Source of the DNA: a virus
Length of the DNA stretch: 20,125 nt
IMG/VR virus record: IMGVR_UViG_3300042893_000514
Coordinates: 1 to 20,125 of that record
Direction: 5' to 3' (one strand)
The number at the start of each line of letters is the position of its first letter. Within the stretch, counting starts at the first letter, position 1. The position numbers and the translations under genes were made by a program. The notes beneath the pieces are model-generated. The model was not told where the DNA came from and did not search any database. It saw only the letters and a list, made by a program, of their open reading frames with translations. Shown here piece after piece: positions 1 to 7,123 of this stretch.

Positions 1-1647
1 GGTAGGCACGTAAGTACTGTTGATAGAATTTTGATTGGCAACGTTTTGATTAACTGTGCTGGAGTTTGGAACTTTAGTTACTGCACCTGGCTTCAATCCA
101 GATGTTGTTAATCTGCCAATAATAGCCAACACAGTGCCCAAACTTCCGCTTGGGGGCGGTCCTGAACTTGGATTTTTACGATTTGACATGTTCAATCCAA
201 TGTTGTTGAATCCATTGGCACGAATATAATCAACGTCTGATGGAAGATTGTACGTAAAATTTGTAACCACACACGGATGATTGTTAAACTGATATTGTCC
301 AAAGCCACTCAAGTATACCAACGGCGGGGGTGTTCCGGCCTGTGGGTCTTGGCCGTAAAACATTTTTGTAACAGATCTAAAAAAGTGAATTACTGCCAAC
401 AAATACGAAGCTTCCCGAGTGTCTTGTGCTGTGAATGTTCCACGAATAATTATGTCACTAACTGAACTACTTTGGTAAAATTGGCCTTTATAGTTGCTGT
501 GTATAAGATCTGTTTTGGCATAAGAAGCAACATAACTGGTTTCAATACTGGGCGTGTAGGGAAATATCACACCATTAGTAGGCCGCAATGGTGCAAGTAT
601 GCCCGGTCCACCTGTGCCATCTCGGTTGGATGGAGCGTTATACAAATAAGAAGAATTTTGTGCTAGACTTATTCGCACACGCCAATCGGCCGCTGCAGGT
701 TGATTCACACGAGTTTGATTGGTGCTCTGTGCTTGTGCTCGATTTGTTGCAGCGGCTGTGCTGACTCCTGGTGTATTGACTCCCGGTGATGCTACCTCTG
801 GTGGCAGTGTTGCTGGTTGTTCTGCCACAAATTCCGGATCTGTCGCAACAGAAACGGCTGCAGGTGCTGTTGTTGGCGGTGTTGCTGGTTGTTCTGCCAC
901 AAATTCCGGATCTGTCGCAACAGAAACGGCTGCAGGTGCTGTTGTTGGCGGTACTGCGGCGGGGTCGCCGTCTCCAGGATTACCTTCGCCTCCAGGATTG
1001 CCGGTGCCATTGGGATCAACACCAGGCGTACCGGCCCCAATAGACCCGCCGCCACCGGTGACAACTGGCGCTGGATTTGTATTTGGCAGTGGGTTTACAA
1101 CCAATCTGTCTGCTGCGCCCTCAAATTCCGACGGCGCCAATATTCTACCGCCCACTGTCAACGGTTCAAATGCCACAGGCGCTGTTGGAACAGGTTCTGC
1201 TGGAACAGGTGGCGCGGCCGGTGTTGGTAATGGTGTTGCTACTGCTGGTGGAGTTGTTATGTCTACATTTACAACAGTTTTTAACTCTTGAGGAATAGGC
1301 GGCTGCTCAACAATTGAAGATGGCGGTGCATCAGCGACCGGAGCTCGGGTTTCTACAAGTCGATTTACAGCTCCTGGAACTGGGGCTATACCCGGTGGCA
1401 ACGCGGCTGCTGCAATTTCTGCTGGACTAGTTATTGGAGTTTGTGTAACAAAATTACCGCCAGTCACAGCTCCAAACTTATCTCCGACGGTATAACTTTG
1501 CCCAAATGTAGAATTAGCCAGGGCAATTGTGGCATTGTCTGCTGCTGTTCGTACAGAGTCTGGTATGGAGCCGCCACTGCGAATATCCGCTTGCTGTTGT
1601 GACGTAAGCGGAATTTTTGTTTGTATTTCGTAGCTGTATGTTGCCAT
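1..1647 (-). CDS. Baseplate / tail-tube junction-like structural protein (gp48/gp54-like), partial
   Basis: An open frame of 549 codons runs from an ATG at 1647 to the left edge with no stop, so the C-terminus lies outside the window. Residues 1 to about 300 are low-complexity, rich in Pro, Ala, Thr and Val, and include an exact 24-residue tandem duplication. From about residue 318 (around W322) the sequence becomes ordinary globular protein. The stretch around residues 390-425 (F-T-A-Q-D then ...FFRSVTKMFYG) followed by ...NLPSDVDYI resembles the C-terminal part of T4-like gp48/gp54 tail-tube cap and initiator proteins. In that family this domain joins the tail tube to the baseplate. The mRNA would carry a TAGGA Shine-Dalgarno about 8 nt before the ATG, downstream of a late-type element. 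The structural role is fairly safe; the exact gp number is a tentative family resemblance by eye. Confidence 0.5.
   Translation of the reverse strand, partial: MATYSYEIQTKIPLTSQQQADIRSGGSIPDSVRTAADNATIALANSTFGQSYTVGDKFGAVTGGNFVTQTPITSPAEIAAAALPPGIAPVPGAVNRLVETRAPVADAPPSSIVEQPPIPQELKTVVNVDITTPPAVATPLPTPAAPPVPAEPVPTAPVAFEPLTVGGRILAPSEFEGAADRLVVNPLPNTNPAPVVTGGGGSIGAGTPGVDPNGTGNPGGEGNPGDGDPAAVPPTTAPAAVSVATDPEFVAEQPATPPTTAPAAVSVATDPEFVAEQPATLPPEVASPGVNTPGVSTAAATNRAQAQSTNQTRVNQPAAADWRVRISLAQNSSYLYNAPSNRDGTGGPGILAPLRPTNGVIFPYTPSIETSYVASYAKTDLIHSNYKGQFYQSSSVSDIIIRGTFTAQDTREASYLLAVIHFFRSVTKMFYGQDPQAGTPPPLVYLSGFGQYQFNNHPCVVTNFTYNLPSDVDYIRANGFNNIGLNMSNRKNPSSGPPPSGSLGTVLAIIGRLTTSGLKPGAVTKVPNSSTVNQNVANQNSINSTYVPT
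809..952. repeat. Exact 72-bp tandem duplication
   Basis: Positions 809-880 and 881-952 are identical over 72 bases. The unit is a multiple of three and lies in the Pro/Ala-rich region of the minus-strand structural gene, so it adds 24 residues (containing TDPEFVAEQPA) without breaking the frame. The two copies have no base differences, including at third codon positions, so the duplication is recent or maintained by recombination. Confidence 0.95.
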
Positions 1648-1658
1648 TAGATGTTCCT

Positions 1659-1673
1659 ATAGCTTATTTACCG
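1659..1673 (-). promoter_or_regulatory. Late-type promoter element GGTAAATA for the left structural gene
   Basis: Read on the minus strand, CGGTAAATAA occupies 1673-1664. Its last six bases of the -10-like octamer, TAAATA, match the T4 late consensus TATAAATA. Using T4 spacing, transcription would start near 1659, giving a 12-nt leader with TAGGA before the ATG at 1647. The identical 10-mer occurs before the portal gene at 16632-16641. The role is inferred from sequence and position only. Confidence 0.5.
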
Positions 1674-1703
1674 CTGACAAAAACGGCTCAGTTTAACAAG
1701 AGG

Positions 1704-1731
1704 TTGACAATTGTTGTAAATATGCTACAAT
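1704..1731 (+). promoter_or_regulatory. Sigma70-type promoter for gp55
   Basis: TTGACA (1704-1709) is followed by 16 bases and TACAAT (1726-1731), close to the bacterial housekeeping consensus. The predicted start near 1738 falls at AAGGAG (1738-1743), which could serve as a rather distant ribosome site for the ATG at 1757. This fits expression of the late sigma factor by host polymerase before late transcription. Confidence 0.65.
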
Positions 1732-1756
1732 CCTATTAAGGAGACCTTGTCATACT

Positions 1757-2653
1757 ATGACTCTATTACCAAAAGCGGCACCTCGTGTCAATTACCTAAA
1801 CAACCGTGATATTTTGAAAGAAATACACTTCAGCAAGAACACCTATTGCTGGTATCGAGATCCTGTACAGGACCACCAGTTTGATTTGATACTGCCCGGC
1901 CTGGACAAAATTAATCAACGCACTGTAGTTGAAGCAAGAAAAAATCGTGCTGACCGTATCAAACGCGAAACAGGCGAAGTGATTGATCAAAAGAAAATTC
2001 CCAACACTGACCTAGTGTTTAGGATCACCTGTTGGGATCACATTCCTAAAGCACCTAAAAAAATTACCAAGGCCGAAGCCAAACGCAAAAAACTAGAAGA
2101 CATTTTTGAACTGGATGATGTAGCAGAAGATCCACTAGCAGAAATATTGGATGTGCCTGTGTTGGATCTAAATCATGTGCGTGTGAACTTTCCTCCGTTT
2201 GAACAGTATAGACTGGACGAAGATAAAAAACCTTATATTGTGGGCCGTAGCCACTGGAAGGGCGATTTGACCACAGGAGAGTTTTCAAAAGATCACGGCA
2301 CAATGACCAAGAAGCTGGCGCTGATGTTTATGAAACTGTGCGAACGCTATGCCACTCGATCTAACTGGCGTGGCTACACCTACAACGAGGAAATGCGTGG
2401 ACAAGCTCTACTTCAACTTAGTCAAATTGGTCTTCAATTTGACGAATCAAAATCGCAAAATCCCTTTGCTTACTATACCGCTGCTATCACTAATAGCTTT
2501 ACACGGATTCTTAACATCGAAAAGAAAAATCAGAATATCAGAGATGACATCCTGGAGATGAACGGTTTGAATCCATCATGGACTAGGCAAAACTCTGGCA
2601 AAGCTGGTATGGCTGCCATGTCCGGACCGGTTGTATCTAGCTTGGATGAGTAG
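1757..2653 (+). CDS. 55: Late transcription sigma factor, gp55-like, with a large insertion
   Basis: The 298-residue product resembles T4 gp55, the sigma subunit that directs host RNA polymerase to TATAAATA late promoters. Residues 12-23 (NYLNNRDILKEI) match the gp55 N-terminus. The sigma-2-like core is at about 180-265: a helical LALMFMKL segment, GYTYNEEMRGQALLQL, then FDESKSQNPFAYYTAAITN, matching the T4 block GYTQSWKQEM...FDETKYKNPHAYITQ. About 130 residues with no counterpart in T4 gp55 (about 185 residues in all) lie between these parts, at about residues 35-170. They include Lys-rich and acidic stretches. The C-terminus ends SSLDE; the hydrophobic clamp-binding tail of T4 gp55 is not obvious. 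It is the first gene after a sigma70-type promoter. The family assignment rests on recalled T4 sequence, with good blockwise agreement. Confidence 0.85.
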   Translation: MTLLPKAAPRVNYLNNRDILKEIHFSKNTYCWYRDPVQDHQFDLILPGLDKINQRTVVEARKNRADRIKRETGEVIDQKKIPNTDLVFRITCWDHIPKAPKKITKAEAKRKKLEDIFELDDVAEDPLAEILDVPVLDLNHVRVNFPPFEQYRLDEDKKPYIVGRSHWKGDLTTGEFSKDHGTMTKKLALMFMKLCERYATRSNWRGYTYNEEMRGQALLQLSQIGLQFDESKSQNPFAYYTAAITNSFTRILNIEKKNQNIRDDILEMNGLNPSWTRQNSGKAGMAAMSGPVVSSLDE

Positions 2654-2665
2654 TATACTAGCAGG

Positions 2666-3640
2666 ATGAATTCATTAATTTTACACAACGGAAATCAACT
2701 GGTTAAGCCGTGGTTTAGTTCTAAATTAAAAAATTCAAAAATAATGCCATGCATTGCAGATTCGTGGACAGTTGACGGGTCTACACTGTGTGACTTTGAT
2801 TCAAGAATTCAGTATTCAAAATCTAAGACAAATGTCTGCACAGATCTTACATGTGCAGACAATATACCCACACTAATTCTTGCACAGCTCAAAGAGACCT
2901 TTACCTGTGTCAAGATTATATCTGATCACAATCTTGACATTGCTAATCTTGATCCAGCGTGGGAGTTGGATCAGTACAATCAAATGCAATGGTTAAAAGC
3001 GTCTTTGTACAGATTGTCAATGAGTGATGAACTAATTTTTTGGCACAAACCAAAATTATCTAGTGCGCAGACTACTCCTCCTATAATTTTTACCACCGGA
3101 AGGTCAGGAACTCATGTACTAAAGGAAGTGCTTGATACAAAACACTTTTGTCATCATGACAAAAACATTATTGCCGATTATAGATTCCGACGTTTGACTA
3201 CTGCCGAGTTCATTGGGGCTGTGGCCAGAAAAAGTTTTTTAAAATATTTGCTAAGTGTAGAAATTGCCAAGCAACGCCGTCTAATAATAACTACTGCTGA
3301 TTCTTTAAAAGAAATCCAACAAGAAGTGCAGATGTGGCAACCCATACACATTGACAAAGATGCTTGTGATCAAGCATTGGATAGTTTTGTAAATTATGTA
3401 GATCTATTGTTGGCATTATTTTATTTTTACAACAAATCTATAAATTTTAGTTTGCTTGAAGATTTGTCCGACCACTATGATTCAATTGCTGTTGTAAAAA
3501 ATCCCTATCATGCACCTGATTTATGTTCTAACTACGATTGGGTGGCAGAGTTGTGCGAGAAAACTTATCAACCAATTTACGAAAATATTTTGAAAAAACT
3601 GCAACTACTATTTGGTAACAATTGTTATAAACATGTCTAA
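2666..3640 (+). CDS. Sulfotransferase-like P-loop protein (accessory)
   Basis: A 324-residue protein starting 12 nt after the gp55 stop; the only upstream purine run, GCAGG, touches the ATG, so initiation may depend on coupling. At residues 143-152 it has TTGRSGTHVL, preceded by a beta-strand-like PPIIF. This is the form of the PAPS 5'-phosphosulfate-binding loop of sulfotransferases (xGRSGTxxL). The first 140 residues show no motif I recognise, and I do not see a convincing 3'-phosphate-binding motif further on. No signal peptide or membrane segment is evident. By eye it is more AT-rich than gp47 and gp46, as expected for a cargo gene. Its end overlaps the gp47 start by 8 nt. The substrate cannot be inferred; it may be a sulfotransferase, or a related P-loop protein without that activity. 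Confidence 0.5.
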   Translation: MNSLILHNGNQLVKPWFSSKLKNSKIMPCIADSWTVDGSTLCDFDSRIQYSKSKTNVCTDLTCADNIPTLILAQLKETFTCVKIISDHNLDIANLDPAWELDQYNQMQWLKASLYRLSMSDELIFWHKPKLSSAQTTPPIIFTTGRSGTHVLKEVLDTKHFCHHDKNIIADYRFRRLTTAEFIGAVARKSFLKYLLSVEIAKQRRLIITTADSLKEIQQEVQMWQPIHIDKDACDQALDSFVNYVDLLLALFYFYNKSINFSLLEDLSDHYDSIAVVKNPYHAPDLCSNYDWVAELCEKTYQPIYENILKKLQLLFGNNCYKHV

Positions 3641-4649
3641 TCTATTCCGTAAAGCCGCTATCTTCACTGACATACACTTTGGACTCAAATCCAATTCTAC
3701 CTTACACAATGAAGATTGTTTGGCTTTTGTAAAATGGGCCACTGCTAAAGCAAAAGAGGAAGGGTGTGAAACAGCCATGTTCCTAGGCGACTGGCACAAC
3801 AACCGTGCCAGCCTAAACATTGTCACACTCAACTACAGCCTTCGATCACTGGAGCACTTAAATGCAAATTTTGACCGCGTGTATTTTATTCCTGGTAACC
3901 ACGATTTATATTATCGCGATAAACGTGACATTCAAAGCGTGGAGTGGGCAAAGCACCTCCCTCGTGTTGAAATCTGCAATGATTGGTTTAGCAGTGGTGA
4001 TGTCGTTATTGCCCCTTGGCTATGTGGAGACGATCATAAGAGGATACCCAAGCTAACTGGCAAGTACATGTTCGGGCACTTTGAACTGCCCGGCTACTTG
4101 ATGAATGCCATGGTAGAAATGCCAGACCACGGAGAGGTGCGTAGAGAAGACTTTGAGAATTTTGAACATGTATTCACCGGACACTTCCACAAGCGACAGA
4201 CTAAGAAAAATATTACCTACATCGGCAATGCGTTTCCTCACAATTATGCAGATGCTGGTGACGACGAACGAGGCCTCACTATACTGGAGTGGGGAGGAAC
4301 GCCTGAGTTTCATGCTTGGCCTGCTCAACCAACCTATCGCGTCTACGGACTCGCCAACCTTATTGACAACGCTCCGACTCTTCTTAAACCCAAAATGCAT
4401 GTGCGTGTTGGACTAGACATTGAGATCTCATACGAAGAAGCCAACTTTATCAAAGAAACATTCATCCGCGACTATGACCTGCGTGAGATGAGTTTGATAC
4501 CAAACAAGAACTCAGATGTGGACACAGACATGGCGCCTGGCGAGATCAAGTTTGAAAGTGTGGATCAAATTGTAACAGACCAACTCACAAACATCGAGTC
4601 AGAATTCTACGACAACAAGCTACTGCTGAAGATTTATCAAAACTTATAA
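3633..4649 (+). CDS. 47: Recombination endonuclease subunit gp47 (SbcD/Mre11-like)
   Basis: A 338-residue calcineurin-like metallophosphoesterase that would pair with gp46 to process DNA ends in phage recombination and recombination-dependent replication. The metal-binding motifs appear in order: D-I-H at 13-15, GD ending at D53, GNHD with N89/H90, GHFE with H149 and GHFH with H184/H186. Length matches T4 gp47 (about 340). I chose the ATG at 3633, since the family begins within a few residues of the first beta strand; an upstream TTG at 3612 would add seven residues. The start lies inside the end of the preceding gene, with no clear Shine-Dalgarno, which suggests coupling. The partner gp46 is not adjacent: two metabolic genes lie between. 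Confidence 0.93.
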   Translation: MSNLFRKAAIFTDIHFGLKSNSTLHNEDCLAFVKWATAKAKEEGCETAMFLGDWHNNRASLNIVTLNYSLRSLEHLNANFDRVYFIPGNHDLYYRDKRDIQSVEWAKHLPRVEICNDWFSSGDVVIAPWLCGDDHKRIPKLTGKYMFGHFELPGYLMNAMVEMPDHGEVRREDFENFEHVFTGHFHKRQTKKNITYIGNAFPHNYADAGDDERGLTILEWGGTPEFHAWPAQPTYRVYGLANLIDNAPTLLKPKMHVRVGLDIEISYEEANFIKETFIRDYDLREMSLIPNKNSDVDTDMAPGEIKFESVDQIVTDQLTNIESEFYDNKLLLKIYQNL

Positions 4650-4658
4650 GGATTTTAC

Positions 4659-5606
4659 ATGAAAAAAATTATAGCAAGTTTGCTGGTAGCATTTGTATCT
4701 ATGAATACAATAGCACAAAATTTTCCAAGCAAACCAGTTAAAATTATTTTATCAATTGGGGTTGGTTCAGGTCCTGATGTTATGGCTAGAAAAATTTCTG
4801 AAGTACTAACCGAAAAATGGAAACAGCCAGTGTTAGTTGAAAACCGCCCGGGAGGTGCTGGCGTAATTGGGCTGAATGCCATCAACAGTGAGCCATCTGA
4901 TGGATACACTATAGGATTTTTAGATGGCGGTACTGTAGTTTCCTATCCAGTGCTTTATAAAAATCATGAACCAATTGGCCGTCTAGAGCCAATTGCACCA
5001 GTGTTAGATGCAAACATGGCATTGTTTGCATCTAGTCAAATACGCAATTACGATGATCTCAAGCAAGAGATATCCAAAAATCCAACATACAGTTCTTGGA
5101 ACATTGGTTCCATTGGACACTTGCTTGGCGCAGAGTTTGGTGCTAGTCTTGGAAATAAATCTATGACACACATACCTTACAAAGAGTTTGGCCAGTGGCA
5201 AGCTGATGTGTCAACCCGTCAAGTCCCATATGCGTTTGGCAGCACAGGAACTACAAAAAATATGGTGTTGGCCGGGAAAACAAAATTGATTGGCATTGCA
5301 ACTGCGCAAAGAGATTCACGATATCCCGAAGTTCCGACACTTAAAGAATTGACTGGTAAAAACATTACAACACTCATCTCTTGGTGCAGTTTTTATGTGT
5401 CTACTAACACTCCCACAGCAATCAAAATTCAATTAGAACGTGATCTCAAAGACGCTGTTGCTGATCCAAGAGTTCAAGAAACTATGGCAAAGTTTGATTA
5501 CATTCCTATTCACACAATGACGTTAACTGACTTCAAACGAAAAGTCAAGAACGAGCAAGACCAGTATCAAACCATTGTTAATAATTTTAACATTACACCA
5601 CAATGA
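4659..5606 (+). CDS. Bug/TctC-family periplasmic solute-binding protein
   Basis: A 315-residue product with a clear Sec signal peptide: MKK, a hydrophobic core, and a likely cut after NTIA before QNFPSKP. The mature part follows the Bug family (tripartite tricarboxylate transporter receptor) throughout: FPSKPVKIIL, GSGPDVMAR for the ligand-binding loop, VENRPGGAGVIG, PSDGYTIGFLDG, HIPYKEFGQ, YPEVPTLKEL, and a C-terminal TPTAIKIQLERDLKDAVADP. Length is typical (about 320). Bug proteins bind carboxylates or related small molecules in the periplasm and usually deliver them to TctAB permeases; no permease is visible here, so host TctAB would be needed. AAGGA at 4648-4652 overlaps the gp47 stop and is well spaced for the ATG. 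The stop overlaps the next start (ATGA). The gene appears intact. Ligand unknown. Confidence 0.93.
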   Translation: MKKIIASLLVAFVSMNTIAQNFPSKPVKIILSIGVGSGPDVMARKISEVLTEKWKQPVLVENRPGGAGVIGLNAINSEPSDGYTIGFLDGGTVVSYPVLYKNHEPIGRLEPIAPVLDANMALFASSQIRNYDDLKQEISKNPTYSSWNIGSIGHLLGAEFGASLGNKSMTHIPYKEFGQWQADVSTRQVPYAFGSTGTTKNMVLAGKTKLIGIATAQRDSRYPEVPTLKELTGKNITTLISWCSFYVSTNTPTAIKIQLERDLKDAVADPRVQETMAKFDYIPIHTMTLTDFKRKVKNEQDQYQTIVNNFNITPQ

Positions 5607-7081
5607 GTAACATCTTATCTCGCGACCTTATTTCGCCAGATTTTGTTCTCTATCAGGAGAACTTTCAATCTAACGAGGTAACAATTATTGATCGAACACA
5701 ATTTGTCAGCATGATTGATTATTGGAAAATGTTGCTGGTAGAAAAGTATCAGGCAAAGCCTGGCCAAACAGTGATGTTAGAGTTTAACTTGACCAATGCC
5801 TACTATTACAGCGCGGTGTTTGCGGTGTGGGAGTTGGGAATGATTATGATTGTTGATTGGCCGCATGCCTTCAGTTACGAAGATGCGACTAGTTATCGAA
5901 TGACCATGCATGGTAAGGTAGATTTTGCAATTGTGTACAGTCGGCAAACTGATCCTAACGATCAGGATTTTTATTCTTACTGGGATCACAAACGCAATCA
6001 ACTTAACTGCAATACCATACTAACTGAAAAAGAGTTTGACTCTTATCAAATTCAAGATCATACAAAATTTAAAAAAATCTCGCAAACAATTTTGGCGTCT
6101 GCTGACATTGATGCTGTTTGGACAGCATCAGGAGGAACAACTGGCAATCCCAAACAGATTAAGATTACTCACAAAGAAATTGCATTACAAGCAAGTCGGT
6201 TAACTAAACATCTAAATTTTAATTCTGGCGAACACGCATTGCACACTAACAATTTACATCACGGTGCTAGTATGTGCTACCACTTCTTGCCTAGTTTTAT
6301 GACTAGCAAGAATCACTACATCTACAACGGTGATCCGAGAGACAACAACTATTACAAAGTTTTATCTAAGTATATTGTTGACCGTAAAATCAACAAGATA
6401 CTGCTGTATAGTTCAGAAAAATTAATAAACTTTTTGTCCGAAACACCCAGACTCACTCACAATCTAGACATTGTTACATTGTTCTATGTTAACAATCGAT
6501 GCATTGATTTAATGCACGAAAAAAATGTTGGATCTATTAGGAACGTGTTTGGTGATACCACAATTGGTTACGGCTTTTTGGTCAAAGTAGTGGATAAAAA
6601 TACAGATTCGAGTACGTATGTAACCAGTAGAATTGGACCAAAACTTGATGACTTTTTTGATTTTAAAATTGAAGACGGGTATCTACATGTCAAGGTTGTG
6701 GGGTTGGGAGAAACTGAGTGGAAGACCAGTCAGGACAAATTTAATTTAATAAACAACGACTATCATTTCTACGGTCGAGGCACACAGTATCGTATCTGTG
6801 ATGAATGGATAAATCTTGGCGACATTGACAACAAAGTTGCAGAGTGTTTTCCAGAAGATGGTGCTACTGCTGTGATTGATAACGAGGAACAACAACTGTA
6901 CCTAAGTGTTTGGAAGTCTAATCCAGACGGAGAGCAAAAATTTTCCAACTATCTTAAAGACAATTACCAACATGTAACAGTTAACAAAATTGCCAGAGAG
7001 CTCAATGTTATAGAATACATTGTCAGTCGAAAAGTTGATAGACAAAAGCTCATGCAACATTTTAGAAAAATTAAAGAATAA
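5603..7081 (+). CDS. ANL-superfamily adenylate-forming enzyme (AMP-binding ligase)
   Basis: A 492-residue protein of typical ANL length, which would activate a carboxylate as acyl-AMP and possibly pass it to a thiol or amine. The P-loop-like A3 motif is TASGGTTGNPKQ at 174-185. The A5 motif is probably FGDTTIGYG (G317-T320). A7 is diverged but keeps a candidate ribose-binding Asp at D378 (TSQDKF), followed by YGRG at 390-393 and the A8-like hinge region RICDEWINLGDIDNKVAE. Near the C-terminus SRKVDRQKL (K477) corresponds to the A10 catalytic lysine region (GKxxR). No carrier-protein or condensation domain is attached. Its ATG overlaps the stop of the Bug gene (ATGA) and lacks a Shine-Dalgarno, so translation is probably coupled. 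The specificity pocket cannot be read by eye; it could be an acyl-CoA synthetase or another ligase. Confidence 0.85.
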   Translation: MSNILSRDLISPDFVLYQENFQSNEVTIIDRTQFVSMIDYWKMLLVEKYQAKPGQTVMLEFNLTNAYYYSAVFAVWELGMIMIVDWPHAFSYEDATSYRMTMHGKVDFAIVYSRQTDPNDQDFYSYWDHKRNQLNCNTILTEKEFDSYQIQDHTKFKKISQTILASADIDAVWTASGGTTGNPKQIKITHKEIALQASRLTKHLNFNSGEHALHTNNLHHGASMCYHFLPSFMTSKNHYIYNGDPRDNNYYKVLSKYIVDRKINKILLYSSEKLINFLSETPRLTHNLDIVTLFYVNNRCIDLMHEKNVGSIRNVFGDTTIGYGFLVKVVDKNTDSSTYVTSRIGPKLDDFFDFKIEDGYLHVKVVGLGETEWKTSQDKFNLINNDYHFYGRGTQYRICDEWINLGDIDNKVAECFPEDGATAVIDNEEQQLYLSVWKSNPDGEQKFSNYLKDNYQHVTVNKIARELNVIEYIVSRKVDRQKLMQHFRKIKE

Positions 7082-7109
7082 CAATCCAGTCGACCAATCA
7101 ATGGTATTG

Positions 7110-7118
7110 TGCTATAAT
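7110..7118 (+). promoter_or_regulatory. Extended -10 promoter element before gp46
   Basis: TGC-TATAAT (TG at 7110-7111, TATAAT at 7113-7118) is a perfect extended -10 box. It lies only 5 nt before the gp46 ATG, so a transcript starting 6-7 nt downstream would begin on or just inside the start codon. No good -35 is present, which extended -10 promoters tolerate. No Shine-Dalgarno is seen. A chance match in a 42-nt gap remains possible. Confidence 0.45.
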
Positions 7119-7123
7119 CAACT

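Noticed and set aside
719-1291. Plus-strand 190-codon open frame rich in Gly, Ala and Val
   Set aside because: It is antisense to the minus-strand structural gene, whose frame is open over the full 549 codons; the low-complexity composition and the 72-bp repeat open the other frames by chance.
3612-3632. Upstream TTG start for gp47
   Set aside because: It would add seven residues before the conserved first strand and lie deeper in the previous gene; the ATG at 3633 fits the family.
4659-7081. Window is a bacterial chromosome or a chimeric assembly because of the Bug and ANL genes
   Set aside because: The genes overlap or abut phage genes on one side at the level of ribosome site and stop codon (gp47 to Bug) and sit 42 nt from gp46 on the other, which argues for a true phage insertion; reads across the joints would settle it.
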